From assembly GCF_001990265.1 (NCBI RefSeq), contig NZ_LYVN01000001.1, positions 1 to 64,000 of the forward strand: 64,000 bases of DNA, given 5' to 3'. The notes beneath the pieces are model-generated. The model was not told the DNA's origin. It saw only the letters and a program-made list of their open reading frames with translations, and did not search any database. Of the stretch, positions 51,667 to 59,681 are shown piece by piece (the first letter of the stretch is position 1; every line of letters starts with the position of its first letter). The position numbers and the translations under genes are program-made. The stretch is from Sphingopyxis sp. KK2 (GTDB lineage Bacteria > Pseudomonadota > Alphaproteobacteria > Sphingomonadales > Sphingomonadaceae).

Positions 51667-52356
51667 TTGGAGATTGTAAGCCCCTTGCCCGGTACCGAGC
51701 CGCCGCGCGACTGCCCACGCTGCCCGCGCCTCGTCGCCTTTCGCGAACAATGCCGGGCCGACTATCCCGACTGGTGGAACGCGCCGGTCTATGCGTTCGG
51801 CGACCCCGATGCCTGGCTGGCCTTCGCCGGACTCGCCCCGGGCAAGCATGGCGCCAACCGCACCGGGCGACCCTTCACCGGCGATTATGCCGGCGACCTG
51901 CTCTTCGCGACGCTGGCGCAATTCGGGCTGAGCCGCGGCGCTTATGAGGCGCGCGTCGACGACGGGCTGACGCTCGACGGTGCGATCATCGTCAACAGCG
52001 TCAAATGCCTGCCGCCGCAGAACAAGCCGAACCCGCAGGAAATCGCCGCCTGCCGCCCCTTCTTCGATACCCAGATGGCGGCGCTGCCCAAGGTCCGCGT
52101 GGTGATCGCGCTCGGCAAGATCGCCCATGACGCCGCGGTGCGCGCCGCCAGCGGCCGTCTCGCCGCCTTTCCTTTCGCGCATGGCGCCGTCCACCTGCTC
52201 CCAAATGACCGCCATCTCGTCGATAGCTATCATTGCTCGCGCTACAACACGAACACCGGTCGGCTCACGCCCGCGATGTTCGCCGACGTCTTCCGGACCG
52301 CGCTCGCGCTCGGCGATCAGACCAGGGGCCCGAATTCCTCGACCAGCCCGCGATAA
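51667..52356 (+). CDS. Family 5 (UDGb-type) uracil-DNA glycosylase
   Basis: A 229-residue protein. CPRCPRLVAFR supplies the first cysteines of an iron-sulfur site, FAGLAPGKHGANRTGRPFTGDYAG is the family 5 substrate motif (shown in part), and NSVKCLPPQNKPNPQEIAAC gives further cysteines; SYHCSRYNTNTGRLT is the late DNA-binding motif. It removes uracil and other deaminated bases. Start is a TTG at 51667, with another TTG at 51685; neither has a clear ribosome site, so the start is uncertain. Its 3' end overlaps rppH. Confidence 0.88.
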   Translation: MEIVSPLPGTEPPRDCPRCPRLVAFREQCRADYPDWWNAPVYAFGDPDAWLAFAGLAPGKHGANRTGRPFTGDYAGDLLFATLAQFGLSRGAYEARVDDGLTLDGAIIVNSVKCLPPQNKPNPQEIAACRPFFDTQMAALPKVRVVIALGKIAHDAAVRAASGRLAAFPFAHGAVHLLPNDRHLVDSYHCSRYNTNTGRLTPAMFADVFRTALALGDQTRGPNSSTSPR

Positions 52357-52793
52357 AGCGCGCGCTTGAACGGCACGATCAGCTTCTCGATCTCGTTCAG
52401 CTCGGACCAGCGCCAGGCGCGAAATTCCTGGTGTTTGGTTGCGATATCGATGTCGCTGTCCTCGCCCATGAAGCGCATCAGGAACCAGTGCTGACGCTGC
52501 CCGCGATATTTGCCGCCCCACATCTTGCCGATCAGATGGTCGGGCAGGTCATAGAAATATTCCTCGCGGCTGCGCGCGATGATCTCGACCAGCCCGCCAT
52601 GGACGCCGGTTTCCTCGCCCAGTTCGCGGATCGCCGCCTCTTCGGCATCCTCGCCGGGGTCGATCCCGCCCTGCGGCATCTGCCAGGCCTCGCTCGACGT
52701 GTCGAGCCGCTGGCCGACGAAGACACGGCCCTCACGGTTCGCGAGCATCACCCCGGCGCAGGGGCGATAGGGAAGTTTGCTATGGTCGATCAT
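52317..52793 (-). CDS. rppH: RNA pyrophosphohydrolase (NUDIX)
   Basis: A 158-residue NUDIX enzyme with LPYRPCAGVMLANREG, PQGGIDPGEDAEEAAIREL followed by GEETG (the full NUDIX box) and HQEFRAWRW. Length and motifs match alphaproteobacterial RppH, which removes the 5' pyrophosphate from mRNA to start decay. Its start overlaps the esterase stop (ATGA). The 3' end overlaps the uracil-DNA glycosylase gene by 40 bases on the opposite strand, which is unusual but consistent with both reading frames. Confidence 0.92.
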   Translation of the reverse strand: MIDHSKLPYRPCAGVMLANREGRVFVGQRLDTSSEAWQMPQGGIDPGEDAEEAAIRELGEETGVHGGLVEIIARSREEYFYDLPDHLIGKMWGGKYRGQRQHWFLMRFMGEDSDIDIATKHQEFRAWRWSELNEIEKLIVPFKRALYRGLVEEFGPLV

Positions 52794-53737
52794 GCCGCGC
52801 CGGTAGCTTCGGCGACCAGCGCTTTCAAGACGGTCAGCGCGCCCCGAATGTCATCCTTCGCGCTCGGGATCGCCTGCGATAGGTTGATATAGCCGTGGAT
52901 CGTGCCCGCGCCCTCGCGATAGACCGTCGTCACCCCCGCTTCGACCAGCTTCACGGCATAGGCGCGGCCCTGGTCGCGCAGTGGATCGAGCCCTGCGGTG
53001 GTCAGCACCGTCGGCGGCAGCCCTTCGGCCGGGAAATCGAGCGGCGATGCGCGATAATCGGCCGGATCGGCGGCATAGCTGTTGCCGAACCATGTCATGC
53101 TGCCCTGCGTCAGCAGATAGCCTTCGCCGAAATCGCGATAGCTTTGCCAGTCGTCGTGCGTCGTCACCGCAGGGTAAATGGGGTGGATCGCCAGCACCGG
53201 CTTCGACGCCGGCCGGTCGCGCAGCGTCAGCGCGGTCGCGATGGTCAGATTGCCGCCGGCGCTTTCGCCCGCGAGCACCAGCCCGGTGCAGGGGATATTG
53301 TCGGCCACCCAGCGCGTTGCGGCCTCGCAATCCTCGGGCGCGGCGGGGAAGGGATGTTCGGGTGCGAGCCGGTAGTCGACCGCGATCACCGGTATGTCGA
53401 GCTGGCGCGCGGCCTCGGCGCACCAGCCGTCATGCGTGTCGAGGTCGCCGATCACCCAGCCGCCGCCATGATAGAAGACCAGCACCGGGCCGGTGTCGCG
53501 GTCGGGGCGGCTGTCGTAAAGGCGGATCGGAATGTCGCCGGCCGGGCCGGGGATCGTGCGATCCTCCACCTTCGCGATCTCGCCGCGCGGGCTGTCGGCC
53601 ATCTGCGTCATCGCCCGGAACATCTCGCGCGCGGCGTCGGCCGGCAATTCTTCCATCTTCGGGCCTTCCTGCGCATTCAGAAAGGCAAGGAAGCCCGCCA
53701 CGTCGGGGCGGGTGAAATGGGTCGTGCCGTCGGTCAT
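52790..53737 (-). CDS. Alpha/beta hydrolase of the hormone-sensitive lipase family
   Basis: A 315-residue esterase: oxyanion motif FYHGGGWVIGD, nucleophile LAGESAGGNL, acidic residue in TAGLDPLRDQG and late His in TIHGYINL. Family IV bacterial esterases cut short-chain esters. The ATG at 53737 has GAGGG ten bases ahead; the ATG at 53746 is too close to that site. It is a cytoplasmic enzyme with a complete triad. It overlaps rppH by four bases. Confidence 0.93.
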   Translation of the reverse strand: MTDGTTHFTRPDVAGFLAFLNAQEGPKMEELPADAAREMFRAMTQMADSPRGEIAKVEDRTIPGPAGDIPIRLYDSRPDRDTGPVLVFYHGGGWVIGDLDTHDGWCAEAARQLDIPVIAVDYRLAPEHPFPAAPEDCEAATRWVADNIPCTGLVLAGESAGGNLTIATALTLRDRPASKPVLAIHPIYPAVTTHDDWQSYRDFGEGYLLTQGSMTWFGNSYAADPADYRASPLDFPAEGLPPTVLTTAGLDPLRDQGRAYAVKLVEAGVTTVYREGAGTIHGYINLSQAIPSAKDDIRGALTVLKALVAEATGAA

Positions 53738-53936
53738 CCTGATCATCCCTCGCTTATGTTGTTCGGCGCAGCTATTCGGCATCGCCGCCGATAATTCAAT
53801 GGCAATTGGCAACTGATTGGACGGGCGGACGCGCGCATTCGCTTTGCAGCGCACAATTTTTTCTGAATTGCGGCTTGCCGCCGACGGGCCTAGGCCAAAG
53901 TCACAGGTTCGCAAGATTCAAAGGCAGACAAGAAAA

Positions 53937-55799
53937 ATGGCGACAGCGGTAGAGGACAAGCCCGGCGAGCGGCAGTCCCCCCTTTCCGACGCAGTGGTGG
54001 TTCGATTTGCAGGCGATAGCGGCGACGGGATGCAGCTGACCGGTGGTCAGTTCACCCTCTCGTCGGCGCTCGCGGGCAACGACTTCGCGACCTTCCCCGA
54101 CTTCCCCGCCGAAATCCGTGCGCCGCAGGGCACACTGTTCGGTGTGTCGGCCTTCCAGATCAACTTCGGTTCCTCGGCGATCGAGACCGCGGGCGACGCG
54201 CCCGACGTGCTCGTCGCGATGAACCCCGCGGCGCTCAAGACCAATGTCCCGCAGCTGAAGCAGGGCGGCCTGATCATCGCCGACGAGGGCGAGTTCAACG
54301 ACCGCAACCTCGCCAAGGCGAAATATGACGCCAACCCGCTCGAGGACGGCAGCCTCGCCAAATGGCAGCTCTTGAAGCTCAACATCAGCCAGCTCACGAT
54401 GGATGCGGTCAAGCCCTTCGGCCTCGGCAACAAGGAAGCGTTGCGCTGCAAGAATATGTGGACGCTGGGGCTTTCGCTCTGGATGTTCGACCGCGACCGC
54501 CAGCCACTGATCGACTGGCTCAACGGCAAGTTCGCCAAGGATCCGAACCTCGCCGCCGCCAACGTCGCGGCGCTCAACGCCGGCCACGCCTATGGCGAGA
54601 CCGCCGAGCTCGCGGGGCCGCTCAAACAGCATCATGTCGATCCCGCGCCGGTCGCGCCGGGGCTTTATCGCACGCTGACCGGCGCGGAAGGCATCGCGCT
54701 CGGGCTCGTCGCGGGCGCGCAGCTTGCCAAGCTGCCGATGTTCTTCGGCGGCTATCCGATCACGCCTGCTTCGGCAATTTTGCATCACCTGTCGCGGCTC
54801 AAGGAATATGACGTCACGACCTTCCAGGCCGAGGACGAGATTGCCGCCATCTGCTCGGCGATCGGCGCAAGCTATGGCGGCTCGCTCGGCGTGACCAGCT
54901 CGTCGGGACCCGGCATCGCCTTGAAAGGCGAGGCGATGGGCCTCGCGATCATGACCGAACTGCCGCTCGTCATCGTCAATTCGCAGCGCGGCGGCCCCTC
55001 GACCGGCCTGCCGACCAAGACCGAGCAGTCGGACCTCTATCAGGCGGTCTATGGTCGCAACGGCGACGCCCCGATGCCCGTCATCTCGGCGCGCTCGCCC
55101 GGCGACGCGTTCGAATGCGCGATCGAGGCGGTGCGCATCGCGGTGCAATATATGACCCCGGTGATGCTGCTCACCGACGGCTATATCGCCAACGCGGCCG
55201 AACCTTGGGCGGTGCCCGACCTCACCAGCTATGAGGATTTCCCGGTCGAGTTCCTGACCGAAGTGCCCGAGGGCGGTTTCAAGCCCTATGGCCGCGACGA
55301 AAAGCTCGCGCGCCCGTGGGTCAAGCCCGGCACGCCCGGCCTGCTCCACCGCATCGGCGGGATCGAGAAGGAAGTCGATACCGGCCATATCAACTATGCG
55401 CCGGCGAACCATCAGGCGATGACCGACATCCGCAAGGACAAGATCGACGGCATCAAGGTGCCCGGTCAGGTCGTCGAACTGGGCGCAGAGGGCGGCAAGC
55501 TCGCGGTCGTCGGCTGGGGCTCGACCTTCGGTCCGATCCACCAGGCGGTGCGCCGCAAGCGCGCCGAGGGCAAGGACGTCAGCCATGTCCACATCCGCCA
55601 TATCTGGCCGCTGCCCGCCAATCTCGGCGAATTGCTCAAGAGCTATGACAAGGTGATCGTGCCCGAAATGAACACCGGCCAGCTCAAGACCGTGCTGCGC
55701 GACCAATATCTGGTCGATGCGAAGCCCGTGAACAAGGTGTCGGGCCAGCCCTTCACCATCGCCGAAATCGAAGCCGCCATCGAGGAGGCACTCAAGTGA
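53937..55799 (+). CDS. korA: 2-oxoacid:ferredoxin oxidoreductase, fused gamma-alpha subunit (KorA)
   Basis: A 620-residue protein: an N-terminal gamma domain (VVRFAGDSGDGMQLTGGQFT) and an alpha domain with GYPITPASAILHHLSRL, FQAEDEIAAICSAIGAS and VTSSSGPGIALKGEA (CoA/pyrimidine-binding part). With KorB it converts a 2-oxoacid (probably 2-oxoglutarate) and CoA to the acyl-CoA, reducing ferredoxin. GGCAGACAAG lies before the ATG. It overlaps korB by four bases. The complex is oxygen-tolerant in several aerobic alphaproteobacteria. Confidence 0.92.
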   Translation: MATAVEDKPGERQSPLSDAVVVRFAGDSGDGMQLTGGQFTLSSALAGNDFATFPDFPAEIRAPQGTLFGVSAFQINFGSSAIETAGDAPDVLVAMNPAALKTNVPQLKQGGLIIADEGEFNDRNLAKAKYDANPLEDGSLAKWQLLKLNISQLTMDAVKPFGLGNKEALRCKNMWTLGLSLWMFDRDRQPLIDWLNGKFAKDPNLAAANVAALNAGHAYGETAELAGPLKQHHVDPAPVAPGLYRTLTGAEGIALGLVAGAQLAKLPMFFGGYPITPASAILHHLSRLKEYDVTTFQAEDEIAAICSAIGASYGGSLGVTSSSGPGIALKGEAMGLAIMTELPLVIVNSQRGGPSTGLPTKTEQSDLYQAVYGRNGDAPMPVISARSPGDAFECAIEAVRIAVQYMTPVMLLTDGYIANAAEPWAVPDLTSYEDFPVEFLTEVPEGGFKPYGRDEKLARPWVKPGTPGLLHRIGGIEKEVDTGHINYAPANHQAMTDIRKDKIDGIKVPGQVVELGAEGGKLAVVGWGSTFGPIHQAVRRKRAEGKDVSHVHIRHIWPLPANLGELLKSYDKVIVPEMNTGQLKTVLRDQYLVDAKPVNKVSGQPFTIAEIEAAIEEALK

Positions 55800-56836
55800 A
55801 CGAGATGACCACCATCGCCAAGCCGACGACGACGCTCAAGGATTGGGAAACCGATCAGGAAGTCCGCTGGTGCCCCGGCTGCGGCGACTATGCGATCCTG
55901 AAGGCGGTGCAGCGCACGATGCCCGAAATCGGCACGGCGCCTGAAAACACCGTGTTCATCAGCGGCATCGGCTGCTCTTCGCGCTTTCCCTATTATATGG
56001 AAACCTATGGCTTCCACACGATCCACGGCCGCGCGCCGGCCTTCGCGACCGGGCTGAAGCTCGCCAATCCGGGGCTCGACATCTGGATCGTCACCGGCGA
56101 CGGCGACGGCCTGTCGATCGGCGGCAACCACACGATGCACCTGATCCGCCGCAATCTCGATTGCCAGATCATGCTGTTCAACAACGAGATTTATGGCCTC
56201 ACCAAGGGCCAGTACTCGCCGACGAGCCGTGTCGGAACCTCGAGCCCCTCGACGCCCTATGGCTCGGTCGATCGCCCCGCACAGCCCGCGGCCTTCGCGC
56301 TCGGCGCCGGCGCGCGCTTCGTTGCGCGCGGTTTCGACGTGTCGAAGAAGCTGCCCGAAGTGCTCAAGGCGGCGCACGCCCACAAGGGCGCGGCGTTCAT
56401 CGAGATTTTCCAGAACTGCATCGTGTACAACAAGGATGTGTTCGAGGATTTCGCCGCCCCGAAGGGCGCCGAGGACCGCCAGCTCTGGCTCGAGAACGGC
56501 GAACCGATGCTGTTTGCGAAAGGCACCAAGGGCATCGCGCTCGATAGCGAAGAACTGCACCTCAAGGTCGTCGACGTCGTCGATGGCGACTGGCAGTCGG
56601 CGGGGGTGATCGTCCACGACGTCACCAACCGCAGCGTCGCGCACATGCTCGTCGAAATGCGCTTCGGCGAATTCCCGATGGCGCTCGGCGTCCTCTACGA
56701 CGACCCGCGCCCGACCTTCGAGGCCGACGTCTGGCGTCAGAACAAGGCGGCATCCGAAGGCAAGACCGCCGACCTGCAAGGCCTGCTCAAAAAGGGCCAG
56801 ACCTGGACGGTAACCGAGGGCGGCCCGGAGCTTTAA
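55796..56836 (+). CDS. korB: 2-oxoacid:ferredoxin oxidoreductase, beta subunit (KorB)
   Basis: A 346-residue thiamine diphosphate-binding subunit: EVRWCPGCGDYAIL and GIGCSSRFPYYM hold the iron-sulfur cysteines, and GDGDGLSIGGNH is the ThDP/metal motif. YGLTKGQYSPTS and the C-terminal region match KorB proteins. No ferredoxin domain is fused. The GTG start overlaps the korA stop (GTGA). A separate ferredoxin must be encoded elsewhere. Substrate is assigned as 2-oxoglutarate by family, not by sequence proof. Confidence 0.93.
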   Translation: MNEMTTIAKPTTTLKDWETDQEVRWCPGCGDYAILKAVQRTMPEIGTAPENTVFISGIGCSSRFPYYMETYGFHTIHGRAPAFATGLKLANPGLDIWIVTGDGDGLSIGGNHTMHLIRRNLDCQIMLFNNEIYGLTKGQYSPTSRVGTSSPSTPYGSVDRPAQPAAFALGAGARFVARGFDVSKKLPEVLKAAHAHKGAAFIEIFQNCIVYNKDVFEDFAAPKGAEDRQLWLENGEPMLFAKGTKGIALDSEELHLKVVDVVDGDWQSAGVIVHDVTNRSVAHMLVEMRFGEFPMALGVLYDDPRPTFEADVWRQNKAASEGKTADLQGLLKKGQTWTVTEGGPEL

Positions 56837-56841
56837 TTTAA

Positions 56842-56864
56842 CTCACACAAAGGCACAAAGGCAC
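56842..56864 (+). repeat. Left 23-bp inverted repeat of the GxxExxY unit
   Basis: It begins CTCACACAAAGGCACAAAGG and pairs with 57279-57301 with one mismatch. It is identical (reverse complement) to 10713-10735 in the element at 10672. Confidence 0.85.
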
Positions 56865-56877
56865 CAAGAATGTGGCA

Positions 56878-57270
56878 ATGGACATCGAGATCGTTGCGCG
56901 CACTGCCATCGATTGCGGATTCCATCTGCACAAAGATCTTGGGCCGGGCCTGCTCGAAGGCGTTTATGAGATTCTGATGGCCGAGGCCTTGCGCGACGCC
57001 GGATTGCAAGTCGCAAAGCAAGTTCCTGTGCCGATCGAATATAAGGGCGTAACGATCGATAACGCCTTTCGGATCGACCTTCTCGTTGAGAATCGGCTGG
57101 TCATCGAACTCAAATCCGTCGAGCGGATGGCGCCGGTGCATGGCAAGCAGGTGTTGACCTATCTACGCCTTATGAAATTGCCCTTGGGGTTACTCATCAA
57201 CTTCGGCCAGGAAACATTCCGCGATGGCGTAAAACGCGTCGCCAACGACTATTATCGGCCCTCTCGATAG
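56878..57270 (+). CDS. GxxExxY family protein
   Basis: A 130-residue PD-(D/E)XK-like protein: HKDLGPGLLEGVYEILMAEAL carries the family motif (G-LLE-x-Y), IEYKGVTIDNAFRIDLLVENR gives the acidic centre and VIELKSVERMAPVHGKQVLTYLRL the ExK motif (both shortened). Function is unknown; a nuclease fold is inferred. The ATG at 56878 is preferred over the GTG at 56872. The gene is bounded by near-perfect 23-bp inverted repeats, and two empty relatives of these repeats occur in the window, which points to a small mobile or amplified unit. Confidence 0.85.
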   Translation: MDIEIVARTAIDCGFHLHKDLGPGLLEGVYEILMAEALRDAGLQVAKQVPVPIEYKGVTIDNAFRIDLLVENRLVIELKSVERMAPVHGKQVLTYLRLMKLPLGLLINFGQETFRDGVKRVANDYYRPSR

Positions 57271-57278
57271 AACTGTTT

Positions 57279-57301
57279 GTGCCTTTGTGCCTTCGTGTGA
57301 G
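57279..57301 (-). repeat. Right 23-bp inverted repeat of the GxxExxY unit
   Basis: The reverse complement differs from 56842-56864 at one base. The repeat begins GTGCCTTTGTGCCTTCGTG and ends nine bases after the gene stop plus its own length. Confidence 0.85.
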
Positions 57302-57312
57302 ATCACTCTAAA

Positions 57313-58263
57313 ATGGACAACCTGACTCACAGCCTCGTCGGCGCCGTGCTCGGCCAGATGGGGCTCAAGAAGAAGACCGGGCTCGCGATGCCCACGCTGG
57401 TGATCGCGGCGAATATTCCCGATATCGACGCCGCCTGCACCGTTTACGGCCAGCTTTCGCTGTCGATGCGCCGCGGCATCACCCACGGCCCGATCGCGCT
57501 TGTCCTGCTGCCGATCCTGCTCTGGGCCGCGATGATCGCGTTCGACAACTGGCAGACCAAGCGCGGCAGGCGACCCGCAAACCGCCTGCCGATCCATAGG
57601 GGCTGGCTGCTCGCGCTCGCCTATATCGGGTGCCTCAGCCACCCCGCGCTCGACTGGCTCAACAACTACGGCATCCGTCTGCTCGAACCCTTCAGCCATC
57701 GCTGGTTCTATGGCGACAGCATCTTCATCATCGACCTGTGGATATGGATCGCGCTCGGTCTGTCGGTGTGGCTGTCGCTACGCCGCGAGCGCGCCAAGGT
57801 CGCCGGCTGGACGCGCCCCGCGTGGGTCGGTTTCACCGGGGTCTGCGCCTATATCCTGTTCAACGGTGCGATCACCGGCACCGCCGAGCGCGAGATTTCG
57901 GCGGTTTTGAAGGGGGCAGGGCGACCGGGCGCTTTGGTCGTCGCGAGCCCGCCGCCGCTGATGTTCTGGAAACGCGACGTCTTTTGGCGCAGCGGCGACC
58001 TTTACGGCAGCGCCAGCTTCGATCTCGGCTCGGGCGGCGATGTCGACATCAGCGGCACCTCGACCGGCATGGACGACCCACGCGTCGCGCCGATGGTGGC
58101 GACCAGCGCGGTCGCGCAGGCCTTCCTCTTCTGGTCACGCATGCCCGTCGCGAAATTCGACGCCAAGGGCCGCCTGATCCTCTCGGACCAGCGTTTCGGG
58201 AACCCGCTGAGCCGCGGGCAGTTTGAGGTTGTCGTAGACCCTCAACCGGAACCCAAGCCCTGA
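57313..58263 (+). CDS. Membrane-bound metal-dependent hydrolase (YdjM/DUF457-like)
   Basis: A 316-residue protein with four or more membrane segments. The opening MDNLTHSLVGAVLG and later NIPDIDA, RGITHGP and CLSHPALDWLNNYG are the His/Asp motifs of the family (THSL, DID, THGP, HPxLD), which probably bind metal at the membrane face. The last 110 residues look like a soluble beta domain. Known members include the LexA-regulated inner-membrane protein YdjM, whose role is unclear. The stop overlaps the photolyase start (CTGA). Confidence 0.88.
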   Translation: MDNLTHSLVGAVLGQMGLKKKTGLAMPTLVIAANIPDIDAACTVYGQLSLSMRRGITHGPIALVLLPILLWAAMIAFDNWQTKRGRRPANRLPIHRGWLLALAYIGCLSHPALDWLNNYGIRLLEPFSHRWFYGDSIFIIDLWIWIALGLSVWLSLRRERAKVAGWTRPAWVGFTGVCAYILFNGAITGTAEREISAVLKGAGRPGALVVASPPPLMFWKRDVFWRSGDLYGSASFDLGSGGDVDISGTSTGMDDPRVAPMVATSAVAQAFLFWSRMPVAKFDAKGRLILSDQRFGNPLSRGQFEVVVDPQPEPKP

Positions 58264-59645
58264 CCGCTCCCTCGATCGTCTGGTTTCGCCGCGACCTCCG
58301 CCTCTCGGACCAGGCGGCGCTGCTCGCTGCCGCGTCGGCGGGGCCGGTGATCCCCGTCTACATCCTCGACGACGAGACGCCCAAGCATCGCAAAATGGGC
58401 GGTGCGTCGCGCTGGTGGCTTCACCGCAGCCTTGCCAGCCTCGATGCGGCACTGCGCGAAAAAGGCTCACGCCTGATTTTGCGCCGCGGCAAGAGCGACG
58501 AACAACTTGCTCAAATCGCCGAGGAAAGTGGGGCAGGTCAGGTCCATTGCCTGCGCCATTACGAGCCCTGGTGGCGCAACGCCGAACGCGCGGTGGCCAA
58601 GCATCTCGACCTGATCTGCCACGACGGCAATTATCTCGCACCCCCAGGTTCGGTGACCACAGGCACCGGCGGCCTCTACAAGATCTACACCCCCTTCTGG
58701 CGCGCGCTCAAGGAGCGCATGCCGCCCCCGCCGCCGGCAAACCGACCGCGCGACATCGCGGCGCCGCCGAAGTGGCCGGCGTCGGACGAACTCGCCGACT
58801 GGGAGCTCCTGCCGACCGAGCCCGATTGGGCAACGGGCTTTGCAAGAGAATGGACGCCGGGCGAGGAGGGCGCGCGTGCGCGCGTCGCCGATTTCATCGA
58901 CGAAGCCGCCGATTACGACCGCCGCCGCAATCTGCCTTCGGAGGAGGGGAGCTCGCGCCTCTCGCCGCATCTCCACTTCGGCGAGGTGTCCCCGGCCTAT
59001 GTCTGGCACCGGCTTGCCGATGCGGGCGGTTCGGTCGATGTCTTCCTCTCCGAGGTCGGCTGGCGCGATTATGCGCAGAATGTGATCTTGCAGTTCCCGG
59101 ACTATGGCGGTCGCAACGCCCGCGAGGCCTTCGACGATTTTCCCTGGCGCACTGGAAAAGCTGCCGATGCCGACCTCAAGGCCTGGCAGCAGGGGCGCAC
59201 CGGCTATCCGATCGTCGATGCCGGGATGCGGCAGCTTTGGACGACCGGCTGGATGCACAACCGCGTCCGCATGATCGCCGCCAGCTTCCTCATCAAGCAT
59301 CTGCTCATCGACTGGCGCCGCGGCGAACAATGGTTCTGGGACACGCTGGTCGATGCCGATTACGGCAACAACAGCGTAAACTGGCAATGGACTGCCGGCA
59401 CCGGCGTCGACTCCAACATGTTCCCCCGGATCATGGCGCCGCTGACGCAGTCGGAAAAGTTCGACGCGGCGGGCTATATTCGCGAGTGGGTGCCGGAATT
59501 GGCCGATCTTCGCGCACATCTTGTCCATGACCCCGATGACCATGGGGTGCGGCCGCGCGATTATCCGGCGAAGATCATCGGGCATCGCGAGGCGCGGGCA
59601 CGGGCACTGGCAGCGTATGACGTCATGAAGGCGCACGACATTTGA
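58260..59645 (+). CDS. phr: Deoxyribodipyrimidine photo-lyase, probable CTG start
   Basis: A 461-residue class I photolyase: VWFRRDLRLSD at the very N-terminus, GYPIVDAGMRQLWTTGWMHN, WFWDTLVDADYGNNSVNWQW and AGTGVDSNMFPRI (FAD-binding part). The N-terminal FRRDLR strand lies 5' of the first ATG/GTG in frame (GTG 58347). The only codon that can include it is CTG 58260, since a stop lies at 58224; this CTG overlaps the previous stop (CTGA). It repairs UV pyrimidine dimers with light. Start is unusual and inferred. Confidence 0.88.
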   Translation: MTAPSIVWFRRDLRLSDQAALLAAASAGPVIPVYILDDETPKHRKMGGASRWWLHRSLASLDAALREKGSRLILRRGKSDEQLAQIAEESGAGQVHCLRHYEPWWRNAERAVAKHLDLICHDGNYLAPPGSVTTGTGGLYKIYTPFWRALKERMPPPPPANRPRDIAAPPKWPASDELADWELLPTEPDWATGFAREWTPGEEGARARVADFIDEAADYDRRRNLPSEEGSSRLSPHLHFGEVSPAYVWHRLADAGGSVDVFLSEVGWRDYAQNVILQFPDYGGRNAREAFDDFPWRTGKAADADLKAWQQGRTGYPIVDAGMRQLWTTGWMHNRVRMIAASFLIKHLLIDWRRGEQWFWDTLVDADYGNNSVNWQWTAGTGVDSNMFPRIMAPLTQSEKFDAAGYIREWVPELADLRAHLVHDPDDHGVRPRDYPAKIIGHREARARALAAYDVMKAHDI

Positions 59646-59681
59646 TTGTCAGGCGCGCCGCTTTGCGGCAGTGATGGCCTT

